From JAJTHB01 sp033763775 (lineage in GTDB: Bacteria; Pseudomonadota; Alphaproteobacteria; Rickettsiales; SXRF01): DNA of 64,000 bases. Made by a program: the position numbers and the translations under genes. The first letter of the stretch is position 1. Each line of letters begins with the position of its first letter. This document shows positions 42,804 through 50,862 of the stretch, piece after piece. The notes under the pieces were generated by a model that saw nothing but the letters and a program-made list of their open reading frames with translations, searched no databases and was not told the DNA's origin. The stretch is from positions 124,001 through 188,000 of the forward strand of contig JANRJW010000014.1 of NCBI GenBank assembly GCA_033763775.1, given 5' to 3'.

Positions 42804-44200
42804 TGTTTAGCCGGCTTGCCCGCACCATCAACACCTTCACTTTCCGGCTCGCGCTGGTCTATGTCGGGCTGTTCAGCCTGTCAGCGATTTTGCTGTTTGC
42901 CTTCATCTATACCTTTGCCATGCGCTACACCGATACGCAGGTCAGCGATGCCATCCGGCTGCAATATTCCTACCTGCTCAATGAATATCGCGAAAATGGC
43001 TCGGCCGGGGTGGAGCGCCGCATCCGCGAGCTGATCGCGGAAGATGACGAATCCTCGCGCATTTTCCTGCTGGTCAACCGCGAGCAGGAACGCCTCGCCG
43101 GCAACCTGAACACCTGGCCCAAAACCATCAGCAAAGAAGGGGTGTTTGAAAAAGAAGGCGAGTGGATCCGCTTTTACATCGAAAGCGCGCGCGGCATCCC
43201 GGAGGGCATTGAGGTCAAGGCACTAACCATTCCGCTATCGAAATGGCGTTTTCTGCTGATTGGCGAAACCACCCAGGCCAGCGATCGCGTCAAGCAGACC
43301 ATCATTCAGACCTTCTGGGCAAGCTTACTCGTTACGCTGGTGATGGCGTTTATCGGCGCGCTGATCATCACCCGCAGCGTGATCCACCGCCTGAGCATCA
43401 TCAACCGCTCCGCCGCCACCATCATGCGCGGCAACCTCTCCGCGCGTATTCCTTCCGCGCGCGGCGGTGACGAGTTTGATGAGCTGTCTTCCAACCTCAA
43501 CCGCATGCTCGATCGCATCGAGATGCTGCTGCTGTCGCTCTCGCAGTTTTCCAGCAACATCGCCCATGATTTACGCACACCGCTGAATCGCATCATTAAC
43601 CGGCTAGATGCCGGCCTGCGTAGCATCGAACCAAGCAACCCCGCCTACCGGTTACTCGAAAAGAACGCCCGCGAGATGGAAGGGCTGGTAGGCACCTTCA
43701 ACTCCATCCTTAAAATTTCGGAGCTGGAAGCGCGGCCGGACTCGGTGACATTTGAACCGTGTGACCTGCGCGCGGTGATCGAAAACCTCACCCTATTCTA
43801 CGAACCCTATGCTGATGAAAAATCCATTCATTTCCACCTGCTGACGATTCCAGACGGCGACTTCATCATTCAAGGCGAGAAAAACCTGCTGACACAGGCC
43901 TTCGCCAACCTGATCGATAACGCCATTAAATTCACCCCCGAGCAGGGCACCATCACCATCCAGCTTGAGCGTGGCGAACATCATGCCTCGGTCACCATCG
44001 CTGATAGTGGCGCTGGTATCCCGCCGGAATATCACGACAAGGTGTTTGAAAAATTCTTCCGCCTCGAGCAAAGCCGCGCCAGCAAAGGCAACGGGCTTGG
44101 GCTGTCGCTGGTGGCCGCCATTGCCCGCATCCATAAAGCACGAATAACCCTTGAAGATAATGAACCGGGGCTTAGAGTGCGGATGGAATTCAGTATTTAA
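42803..44200 (+). CDS. Sensor histidine kinase
   Basis: A 465-residue inner-membrane kinase. Two membrane helices (about 15-40 and 172-190) enclose a periplasmic sensor of roughly 130 residues. A HAMP domain (about 190-245), the DHp domain with FSSNIAHDLRTPLNRI (phospho-His255) and the HATPase domain (DNAIKFTPEQG, IADSGAGIPPEYHDKVFEKF, GNGLGLSLVAA) follow. The ATG at 42803 overlaps the regulator stop by one base (TGATG); a GTG one codon earlier is also possible. Confidence 0.93.
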   Translation: MFSRLARTINTFTFRLALVYVGLFSLSAILLFAFIYTFAMRYTDTQVSDAIRLQYSYLLNEYRENGSAGVERRIRELIAEDDESSRIFLLVNREQERLAGNLNTWPKTISKEGVFEKEGEWIRFYIESARGIPEGIEVKALTIPLSKWRFLLIGETTQASDRVKQTIIQTFWASLLVTLVMAFIGALIITRSVIHRLSIINRSAATIMRGNLSARIPSARGGDEFDELSSNLNRMLDRIEMLLLSLSQFSSNIAHDLRTPLNRIINRLDAGLRSIEPSNPAYRLLEKNAREMEGLVGTFNSILKISELEARPDSVTFEPCDLRAVIENLTLFYEPYADEKSIHFHLLTIPDGDFIIQGEKNLLTQAFANLIDNAIKFTPEQGTITIQLERGEHHASVTIADSGAGIPPEYHDKVFEKFFRLEQSRASKGNGLGLSLVAAIARIHKARITLEDNEPGLRVRMEFSI

Positions 44201-44232
44201 CCCACACCCTCTCAACCAACCACGAGGCTTTT

Positions 44233-45015
44233 ATGCTCAAAGGAAAAAACGCCATCATCACCGGCTCCACTTCCGGCATCGGCATGGGCATTGCCTACAA
44301 GCTCGCAGAAAGCGGCTGCAATGTACTGATCAATGGTTTTGGTGATGCCGCCGCCATCGAAGCAGAACTCAAAGATATCACCGCGAAATATGGCGTAAGA
44401 GATGCCTACTCAAATGCTGATATGGGAAAGCCCGACCAGATCGCTGGTATGGTGAAACAATGTGAGGACACGTTCGGAAGCTGCGATATCTTGGTCAATA
44501 ACGCCGGCATTCAGTTCACCGCCAATGTCGAGGATTTCCCGCAGGAAAAATGGGACTCGATCCTCGCTATCAACCTGTCATCCGCCTTTCACGCCATCAA
44601 GGCAGCACTGCCCGGCATGAAAAGTCGCGGCTTTGGCCGGATCATCAACATCGCTTCAGCGCATGGGCTGGTGGCATCGAAACAAAAATCAGCCTATGTG
44701 GCCTCCAAGCACGGCATTATCGGACTCACGAAAGTGACCGCGCTGGAAACTGCGGATTTCGACATCACGGCCAACGCCATCTGCCCCGGCTGGGTGCTGA
44801 CGCCGCTGGTGCAAAAACAGATCGATGACCGCGCGCGCGCGCAAGGCTGCGATGCCAAAAAAGCCGAAGCGGAACTGCTCGGCGAGAAGCAACCCAAAAA
44901 ACGCTTCAACACACCGGAAGATATTGGCGCGATGGCCGTGTTCCTCTGCGGCCCCCACAGCGCCGCCATGACGGGCGAGGTGATCAGCATGGATGGCGGC
45001 TGGACAGCACAATAA
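44233..45015 (+). CDS. bdhA: 3-hydroxybutyrate dehydrogenase
   Basis: A 260-residue short-chain dehydrogenase. TGSTSGIGMGIA is the NAD-binding motif, NNAGIQF follows, and SAYVASKHG carries the catalytic Tyr and Lys. ICPGWVLTPLV and the C-terminal GGWTAQ are typical of (R)-3-hydroxybutyrate dehydrogenase, which oxidises 3-hydroxybutyrate from PHB breakdown to acetoacetate. A patatin-like gene follows, a combination common in alphaproteobacteria. Confidence 0.92.
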   Translation: MLKGKNAIITGSTSGIGMGIAYKLAESGCNVLINGFGDAAAIEAELKDITAKYGVRDAYSNADMGKPDQIAGMVKQCEDTFGSCDILVNNAGIQFTANVEDFPQEKWDSILAINLSSAFHAIKAALPGMKSRGFGRIINIASAHGLVASKQKSAYVASKHGIIGLTKVTALETADFDITANAICPGWVLTPLVQKQIDDRARAQGCDAKKAEAELLGEKQPKKRFNTPEDIGAMAVFLCGPHSAAMTGEVISMDGGWTAQ

Positions 45016-45021
45016 ATTCTA

Positions 45022-45127
45022 CTAGGCAGGGCATCTTGCTTGAAAAATTTTTGCTTTCGCTGCTCAGGTAGCGCTGCTACCCTGCGCTGCGCACTTCAAA
45101 TTTTTCTTCGCATCTGCCTCTGCCTAG
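45022..45127. repeat. Long palindromic repeat between bdhA and the patatin gene
   Basis: Outer arms CTAGGCAGGGCATC and CTGCCTCTGCCTAG, then A/T-rich AAAAATTTTT and AAATTTTT segments, then a central GGTAGCGCTGCTACC dyad. There is no terminal T run, so it looks like a repeat element and not a terminator. The only other hint of this family is a short CAGGCA/TGCCTG dyad near 51807. Confidence 0.75.
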
Positions 45128-45155
45128 CGAATTTTTCACCTAACAAAGGATCGAA

Positions 45156-46229
45156 ATGGCTAGTAAAAAAATCAATCTTGCCCTTCAGGGCGGCGGCGCG
45201 CACGGGGCATTTACCTGGGGCGTGCTTGACCGGCTGCTCGAAGAAAAAGACCTGATCATTGAAGGCATCTCCGGCACCTCGGCCGGCGCGATGAATGCGG
45301 CACTGCTGGTGAATGGCTACATGAAAAATGGCCGCGAGGGCGCGAAAGAAGACCTCGAGACCTTCTGGCGGCGCATCAGCGAGGCGGGCGCGTTTGGCCC
45401 CTTACACAAAAACCCGCTCGAGCGCATGCTCTCTGGCTGGAACATGGACAACACCGCCACCTATCAATGGGTGGATCTGATGAGCCGCATGTTCTCGCCC
45501 TATGACTTAAACCCGCTGAATTTGAACCCGATGCGCTACATCCTCGATGATATGCTGGATCACGACAGCATTCAGGCATGCGGGCTGATTAAAATTTTCA
45601 TTGCCGCTACCCATGTGGAAAGTGGGCAGGCGAGGGTGTTTTCCTGCGACGAAATCACCACCGATGTGCTGCTGGCGTCGGCCTGCATCCCGTTTTTATT
45701 TCAGGCGATCGAGATCGACGGGGATCATTACTGGGATGGTGGCTATATGGGCAACCCCGCCATCTGGCCACTGATTTACAACTGCGCCAGCCATGATGTG
45801 CTGCTGGTGCAGATCAATCCGATTAGAAACAGTCAGCTGCCACGCTCGGCCAGCGAGATTATCAACCGTCTCAATGAAATCACCTTTAACTCCAGCCTGA
45901 TTGCCGAAATGCGCGCGATTGATTTTGTCTCGCGGCTGGTGAAAGAAGGTAAGCTCGATAAAGAACGCTATAAAGACATTAAAATGCATCTCATCTACGC
46001 CGCCGATGAAATGCACCAGCTCAACGCCTCCAGCAAAATGAATGCGGACTGGGACTTTTTCATCTACCTCAAAAATATCGGCCGCCAGAATGCTGAGGCA
46101 TGGCTAAGCGCCCACTGGAATGATATTGGCAAGAAATCCACGCTCGATATTCGCAGCAAGTTCCTGAGCGGCCCGACCTGCGGCCTTGGCATGAGCGAAC
46201 TAGCTGGTAAAAAGCCCAAGAAGAAGTAG
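45156..46229 (+). CDS. Patatin-like phospholipase family protein
   Basis: A 357-residue hydrolase with LQGGGAHGAFTWG (oxyanion hole, near residue 10), GISGTSAGAMN (nucleophile Ser near residue 44) and YWDGGYMGNP (catalytic Asp of the DGG motif). The catalytic Ser-Asp dyad is complete. Bacterial patatins hydrolyse acyl esters. Position after bdhA suggests a link to PHB granule or lipid turnover, but this is inference. It overlaps the convergent cbiB-like gene by 30 bases. Confidence 0.9.
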   Translation: MASKKINLALQGGGAHGAFTWGVLDRLLEEKDLIIEGISGTSAGAMNAALLVNGYMKNGREGAKEDLETFWRRISEAGAFGPLHKNPLERMLSGWNMDNTATYQWVDLMSRMFSPYDLNPLNLNPMRYILDDMLDHDSIQACGLIKIFIAATHVESGQARVFSCDEITTDVLLASACIPFLFQAIEIDGDHYWDGGYMGNPAIWPLIYNCASHDVLLVQINPIRNSQLPRSASEIINRLNEITFNSSLIAEMRAIDFVSRLVKEGKLDKERYKDIKMHLIYAADEMHQLNASSKMNADWDFFIYLKNIGRQNAEAWLSAHWNDIGKKSTLDIRSKFLSGPTCGLGMSELAGKKPKKK

Positions 46230-47114
46230 CATCACCAGCAGCGCAAAACCGCTGATAAGCTGCAACCGATAAAGCTGCGCCGGCGCAAGCCTGGCACTGC
46301 CACTGCCCAACCACTGCTGGCTGACATAAGCCGACGTGGGCCCGCCCAGCGCCGCTTTCAGCACGACAGCCACCGCTTCGATGGCATAGGCTGTCGGCGC
46401 GGCGGTCGTGGCGCTCAAGGCGAGCTGGTTGCTGGTGCGCAGCACATCGGACGGCGGCACAAAGAGCGATGCGATGAGCCAGATGATCGCCATCAGCCGC
46501 GAGGCAACCCACGCGGTCAGCTTGAACACCCCGAGCGTGATCTGGTGAACGTAGCCCTCCGCCTGAAATGATGCAGGCAGCGATTCTTTAAGCAGCGTCA
46601 CCGTGCGGCAAACAAACAGGCCGGGAAGCCCAAGCGCGAGATACCACAGCAGCGGATGAAGCACCCGCTCATGCAGCGCCGCGGCCACCAGCTCTGCCGC
46701 TGCCCGCGCTGTTCCATGCTCATCGAGCAGCACATGATGCTTCCACACCGTGCCTTCCAGCTGCTTGCGCGCACCGGCCACATCGCCCGATGCCAGCGCC
46801 TTTCGAATGAACCACAGGCGCTCCAGCGCCGGGCGCACCGGCAGCAGGCACGCCACAATGATAATTTCGAGAAACTGGATATTGCCGCGCAGGATGAGCT
46901 GGAAAAAAAGACCCGCTGCACACGCTATCGCCAGCGCGTAGCCCACCAGCATAACCGGCTGGTTTTCCTTGGTGTAAAATGGCTCGCGGTCACGCAGCAG
47001 CTTGGCCGGAATGCGGGATAAGCGAACTGCACCGCTTGCCTCATAGAGCGCGCGCGGCCCCCCAGCAATCACGTTTAAGAGCAAAGCAAGCAGTGCGATA
47101 AGGGCGTGATCCAT
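46200..47114 (-). CDS. CobD/CbiB-family membrane protein (adenosylcobinamide-phosphate synthase-like)
   Basis: A 304-residue polytopic protein related to CbiB, which attaches aminopropanol phosphate to adenosylcobyric acid. VWKHHVLLDEHGTARAAAEL and the C-terminal hydrophobic segments follow the family outline, but the usual N-terminal D-x-x-G-x-P-x-x-x-H-P motif is weak (NVIAGGPRALYEAS). No other cobalamin gene is in the window, so a divergent role is possible. The ATG at 47114 is set by the first helix; upstream frame is repeat. Confidence 0.7.
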   Translation of the reverse strand: MDHALIALLALLLNVIAGGPRALYEASGAVRLSRIPAKLLRDREPFYTKENQPVMLVGYALAIACAAGLFFQLILRGNIQFLEIIIVACLLPVRPALERLWFIRKALASGDVAGARKQLEGTVWKHHVLLDEHGTARAAAELVAAALHERVLHPLLWYLALGLPGLFVCRTVTLLKESLPASFQAEGYVHQITLGVFKLTAWVASRLMAIIWLIASLFVPPSDVLRTSNQLALSATTAAPTAYAIEAVAVVLKAALGGPTSAYVSQQWLGSGSARLAPAQLYRLQLISGFALLVMLLLLGLFTS

Positions 47115-47199
47115 GCGAAGGTTTCGTAGGTTGCGTAGGTTTCGAATGTTTCGTAGGGTGAGATTGCCAGACCTACGCAACTTACGCAACCTACGCAAC
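47115..47199. repeat. Inverted 9-base-unit array filling the cbiB-rsmA divergent spacer
   Basis: Left units CGAAGGTTT, CGTAGGTTG, CGTAGGTTT, CGAATGTTT, CGTAGGGTG; right units ACCTACGCA, ACTTACGCA, ACCTACGCA. The array occupies all 85 bases between two divergent start codons, so both genes' leader regions are repeat sequence. Out-of-context translation gives the false peptide RNLRNLRNLR. Confidence 0.9.
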
Positions 47200-48030
47200 A
47201 TGCTAAACTTACAAGACACTATCGCCCGCTATGGCCTTGCTGCCAAGAAGTCGCTCGGCCAGCATTTCCTGCTGGATGAGGCAATCACCGATGAAATCGT
47301 GCGCTATGCGGGGAACTTAAGCGGTGTGAATGTCATCGAAATCGGCCCGGGGCCGGGCGGGCTGACGCGCTCGCTGCTGCGCTCTGAGGCGGCGCATGTG
47401 TATGTGGTGGAAAAAGACGACCGCGCCATTGCCATCATGCAGGAACTGGCTGAGGCTTTTCCCGGGCGGCTGAACGTGCTGCATGATGATGCGCTGAGTG
47501 TGAATTTGCTTGAGCAGGTTCCTGCGCCGCGCCGTATCATCGCCAACCTTCCTTATAATATCGGCACACAGCTGCTTCTGAACTGGCTGGAGCAGATCCA
47601 TGCTATGGCCGCTTCAAACTATGAATCGCTTACCCTCATGTTCCAGAAAGAAGTAGCAGAGCGCATTATCGCCGCGCCAGGTAGCAAGGCTTATGGCAGC
47701 CTGTCGGTTTTTGCCCAGTGGCTATGCGAAGTGCGCTGGGATATAGATCTGCCGCCCGAAGCGTTCAGCCCGCCGCCGAAAGTCCACTCCGCCGTCATCA
47801 CCCTTTCGCCGCGCGAAAAGCCGCTGGTGGATGTACCGAAAGAAGCGCTGGAAAAAGTCCTCGCTAGCGCCTTCAACCAGCGCCGCAAAATGTTGCGCGT
47901 ATCGCTTAAAACTTTGGGTGTGAATACCGAAAAACTACTCGCAGATAGCGGCATCGATGGCACGCTGCGGGCGGAGCAATTAAGTGTGGAGGAATTTTGC
48001 CTGCTGGCGGCCGCTACAGCGAAGCAATAA
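47200..48030 (+). CDS. rsmA: 16S rRNA dimethyladenosine transferase
   Basis: A 276-residue KsgA-family methyltransferase that dimethylates A1518 and A1519 of 16S rRNA. KKSLGQHFLLD, EIGPGPGGLTRSLL (SAM binding) and IANLPYNIGTQLL (catalytic NLPY) are present. The ATG at 47200 is chosen as the first after the 9-base array and gives the normal N-terminus. It overlaps convergent gmk by 17 bases. Confidence 0.96.
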   Translation: MLNLQDTIARYGLAAKKSLGQHFLLDEAITDEIVRYAGNLSGVNVIEIGPGPGGLTRSLLRSEAAHVYVVEKDDRAIAIMQELAEAFPGRLNVLHDDALSVNLLEQVPAPRRIIANLPYNIGTQLLLNWLEQIHAMAASNYESLTLMFQKEVAERIIAAPGSKAYGSLSVFAQWLCEVRWDIDLPPEAFSPPPKVHSAVITLSPREKPLVDVPKEALEKVLASAFNQRRKMLRVSLKTLGVNTEKLLADSGIDGTLRAEQLSVEEFCLLAAATAKQ

Positions 48031-48667
48031 ACCCGCTGAGCCCTTCCTGACGCGCGCGTTTTAAGCGCTCGGCTTTCAGAATGGAATCAATCTTTTCCAG
48101 CGTTTCATCCAGGTCGTGGTTGATGAGCACATAGTCATATTCCTGCCAGTGGCTGATCTCGGCCTCGGCCTTGCTCATGCGCTTTTTGACCACCTCATCG
48201 CTATCCTGCGCGCGCGCCTTCAGGCGGCGTTCCAACTCGCCCATCGAAGGCGGCAGAATGAACACACTCACCAGATCATCAGGATTTTTGGCTTTCAGCT
48301 GCTGCGTGCCCTGCCAGTCAATATCAAAGAGCACATCGGTGCCCTGACCTATGCAGCCGCGCACAAAATGCGCCGGCGTGCCATAGTAATATTCAAACAC
48401 TTTGGCATGTTCGAGCAGCTCGCCGCCTTGCACCATGCGCTGATATTCGTCATCGGTCAGGAAAAAATAATCCCTGCCATGCTCCTCGCCTGGCCTTGGC
48501 CTGCGCGTGGTGACCGACACCGACATGCGGATGGTTTCATGCGAAGCAGCGTTCTCATAGCGCGAAAGCAGGCGGCGGGACAGGGTGGTTTTGCCCGCGC
48601 CAGAAGGCGAGGAAAGAATAAACAGCAACCCGCGGCGCTTAAGTTCGATAGTACGCTGAAGTGACAT
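48014..48667 (-). CDS. gmk: Guanylate kinase
   Basis: A 217-residue enzyme that phosphorylates GMP to GDP. The P-loop is SSPSGAGKTTLSRRLL. GMP-binding residues lie in SVSVTTRRPRPGEEHGRDYFF and YYYGTPAHFV, and DIDWQGTQQLK follows. The length is normal. It directly follows the SCO1-like gene on the minus strand with a two-base gap. Confidence 0.96.
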   Translation of the reverse strand: MSLQRTIELKRRGLLFILSSPSGAGKTTLSRRLLSRYENAASHETIRMSVSVTTRRPRPGEEHGRDYFFLTDDEYQRMVQGGELLEHAKVFEYYYGTPAHFVRGCIGQGTDVLFDIDWQGTQQLKAKNPDDLVSVFILPPSMGELERRLKARAQDSDEVVKKRMSKAEAEISHWQEYDYVLINHDLDETLEKIDSILKAERLKRARQEGLSGFIASL

Positions 48668-48669
48668 GG

Positions 48670-49410
48670 CTAGTTAAGCAGTTCTTTCACCGCCGCTGCC
48701 AGCTGCTCCGGCGAAGCATCATATTGGAAATGCTTCACATACACGCCTTCGCGGTTCATGAGATAAATATAGCCGGAGTGATCCACGAGGTAGTTACCGT
48801 GAGCACCATGGCCAGCATGCGCATCGTGGCCTGCGTGAGGATCATTTTGCGCTGCACCATGCCCCTCATGATCTTCGAGCTCTTTCATCTGATCGCGATC
48901 AACCATCTGCTGCGCCTCGCCGCCTTCCTGCTGCGCTTTAGCATAGTACGCTTTATAGGCCGAGGCCGCCTGCTTGATCTGCTCTGGCGTGCCAGTCAGC
49001 GCCTGAATGCGCGCATCAAAGCTGGCGAAATAGTTTTTCATCACCTCCGGCGTATCGCGCCCCGGATCCACTGTGATGAAAATCGGCGCCACCTGATCCG
49101 CCTTATCACCCAAGAGCGCCATCATATCCGACATCGATTTTGCGGTAATCGGGCAGATATCCGGGCAGTTGGTGAAACCAAAAAACACCAGCATCAGACG
49201 CCCACGAAAATCAGCATCCGTCACGCTCTGGCCATTTTGATTCGTGAGCGAAAAGCTACCACCAATAGCTGGCGGCGGTTGGTTTGCCAGCTCCGAAGAT
49301 GGGGTGCCCGCGACGGGTTGCAGCGCCCCAGACGGATCTTTGGTCATCCACAGCATCACGCTGGTTAAAACAAGCAAGATCAATATGATAGGAAGAAGAA
49401 TCTTTTTCAT
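48670..49410 (-). CDS. SCO1/SenC family copper protein with histidine-rich insertion
   Basis: A 246-residue thioredoxin-fold protein with an N-terminal membrane anchor. FGFTNCPDICPIT gives Cys82 and Cys86, and the third copper ligand is His211 in YLVDHSGYIY, so the Cu site for cytochrome oxidase assembly is complete. Directly before it, residues 181-204 contain seven histidines (HEGHGAAQNDPHAGHDAHAG and onward), an extra metal-binding-like loop not usual for the family. The ATG at 49410 starts the membrane anchor. Confidence 0.92.
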   Translation of the reverse strand: MKKILLPIILILLVLTSVMLWMTKDPSGALQPVAGTPSSELANQPPPAIGGSFSLTNQNGQSVTDADFRGRLMLVFFGFTNCPDICPITAKSMSDMMALLGDKADQVAPIFITVDPGRDTPEVMKNYFASFDARIQALTGTPEQIKQAASAYKAYYAKAQQEGGEAQQMVDRDQMKELEDHEGHGAAQNDPHAGHDAHAGHGAHGNYLVDHSGYIYLMNREGVYVKHFQYDASPEQLAAAVKELLN

Positions 49411-49489
49411 GGCAATGGCTTTCCTGAAGATTGAATGGTCGCGGTATATCATAATTCATTTATATTTCATATACTTAATTTAGCATTTT

Positions 49490-49518
49490 TTGACTTTTTC
49501 ATGCATCTGTGTTAGTCT
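49490..49518 (+). promoter_or_regulatory. Possible sigma-70-type promoter for the 239-residue gene
   Basis: TTGACT (49490-49495), 17 bases, then TAGTCT (49513-49518), in an AT-rich spacer between the divergent SCO1 gene and the gene at 49555. The -10 match is weak. Confidence 0.35.
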
Positions 49519-49554
49519 TAAAGCTGTTTAAGATTCAGGTAGAAAGTTTTTGGC

Positions 49555-50274
49555 ATGTTGCCAGCCGTAAGTAGCGCACCAGTGATAACACCGGCGCCGG
49601 TCATCGTGGCCACCACGGTGCCGAACAGCAACGTGCTGCGCGTGGCACCAGATAATGTCGCGCCGAATATTTCGGCTGTCCCTGTAGGCGATAATGCCCG
49701 CCGCAATGCCGGCACTGCAAGCAGTACACCGCCTGCCGCGACCAGCTCTGCTCTTGCCAGCGGATTTACTTCGCTGATCACTTTTCTGGACGGCGCCCCC
49801 AGCAGCCTGAGCCTGAATGCGTCCACTACTTTCATGGCGCAGCTGATGAGCCAAGATAGCTCGCCTTATGCACGCAGCGTGATGAGCGAATATGAAAAGC
49901 TGGTCGCACTCTCGCAGGTCAAATACAAACCCAGCAACGCCAGCCTGCCTGAGCCAGAACCCAGCAGCGTCTTCAGCCAGATGTTAAAGCAGGAGCAGCA
50001 AAGCAAAGCCGCCGCACAGCCCGGGATGATGACGCAGATGATGGCCGCCAGCACGCAGCAGGCGGGCATGGCGAGCGCCACCATCAAAGCGCCGCCTGCA
50101 ATCAAAGAAACACAAACTACCGCCACCACTGCCAGCACATCCGAGCCAGCAGACGCCGAGCCATTGCCCAAAGCTTTACCAGCCCAGGTACCGGCGCGCC
50201 CTGCGATCATGGCTTATCTTGCCACCGCCGCACGCAATGATGCGATGAAAAAACAGGCGCTGGAAACTATTTAA
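49555..50274 (+). CDS. Uncharacterised Ala/Pro/Ser/Thr-rich protein (239 residues)
   Basis: Not recognised. The N-terminal 45 residues are Pro/Val/Ala-rich without a clear signal peptide, residues 60-125 are more ordered (SLITFLDGAPSSLSL, MSEYEKLVALSQVKY), and residues 130-215 are low complexity (Gln/Met/Ala/Thr). The C-terminus, PAIMAYLATAARNDAMKKQ, is helical. It overlaps the convergent chaperone gene by four bases. A plausible promoter lies upstream, which supports it being real. Confidence 0.55.
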   Translation: MLPAVSSAPVITPAPVIVATTVPNSNVLRVAPDNVAPNISAVPVGDNARRNAGTASSTPPAATSSALASGFTSLITFLDGAPSSLSLNASTTFMAQLMSQDSSPYARSVMSEYEKLVALSQVKYKPSNASLPEPEPSSVFSQMLKQEQQSKAAAQPGMMTQMMAASTQQAGMASATIKAPPAIKETQTTATTASTSEPADAEPLPKALPAQVPARPAIMAYLATAARNDAMKKQALETI

Positions 50275-50792
50275 AACTTCGCTGACAAAATCTCATCTGC
50301 CGTGCATTTCGCCAGACGCTGCTGCTCGCGGCGAATATACGCCATCAGCGTATCAAGCGCGGCATCCTGAGGCGAAGTTTCGCGGTAGAGATTTCGGATA
50401 AGTGCTTGTTTTAATGCTGTTGAATCATCCACCGCAGCATCATAGGCGGCGAGGCGACCAAAAAATGCCTGTGCCATATTCTTAATGCGCTTGCCGACGC
50501 CGGTATCGGTCGAACCGAGCTCACGGATGCTGCGATCCATATCGGTAAAGAAGGTTTCTTGTAGGAATTGCTGGAAACGAAGCGCATCATCGCTTGCTTC
50601 ATCTTTCAGGCGGTGCATGACGAGCCACAAATGCAGAATGATCGCATCAAACCGACCATCCAGCGTATCAGGGACAGCGCAATCCGTGTAGAGAAACGGT
50701 GCGCGCGACTGCTCCACTACACGCACATACGCCAGATGCGCCTGCTGCTGCAGGGCAGGGGGGGAGAAGAGGCGGGAAAGTAGGTTTCGCAT
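50271..50792 (-). CDS. Ubiquinol-cytochrome c chaperone (CBP3-like)
   Basis: A 173-residue helical protein of the CBP3/UQCC1 family: DGRFDAIILHLWLVMHRL and QEFLQETFFTDMDRSIREL match the domain that helps assemble cytochrome b in complex III. The start codon and first codons (ATG CGA AAC CTA) lie within the 9-base array at 50780-50862. The rpoH stop codon is at the other end of that array. Confidence 0.85.
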   Translation of the reverse strand: MRNLLSRLFSPPALQQQAHLAYVRVVEQSRAPFLYTDCAVPDTLDGRFDAIILHLWLVMHRLKDEASDDALRFQQFLQETFFTDMDRSIRELGSTDTGVGKRIKNMAQAFFGRLAAYDAAVDDSTALKQALIRNLYRETSPQDAALDTLMAYIRREQQRLAKCTADEILSAKF

Positions 50793-50862
50793 GTCGCGTA
50801 GGTTTCGGATGTTTCGAAGGTTAAATTGACATACGCAACTTTCGAAACCTACGCAACCTCCG
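50780..50862. repeat. 9-base-unit inverted array between rpoH and the chaperone gene
   Basis: Units CGCATGTCG, CGTAGGTTT, CGGATGTTT, CGAAGGTTA, then ACGCAACTT, TCGAAACCT, ACGCAACCT. The array provides the last codon and stop (TAG, 50849-50851) of rpoH and the first codons of the chaperone gene. Confidence 0.85.

Noticed and set aside
45022..45127. Palindrome after bdhA as a rho-independent terminator
   Set aside because: The stem is long and imperfect, has no 3' T run and resembles the dispersed palindromic repeats.
47113..47219. Arg/Asn/Leu-rich N-terminal extensions (RNLRNLR) of RsmA and the CbiB-like protein
   Set aside because: They are the 9-base array read through in coding frame; conserved family N-termini begin at 47200 and 47114.
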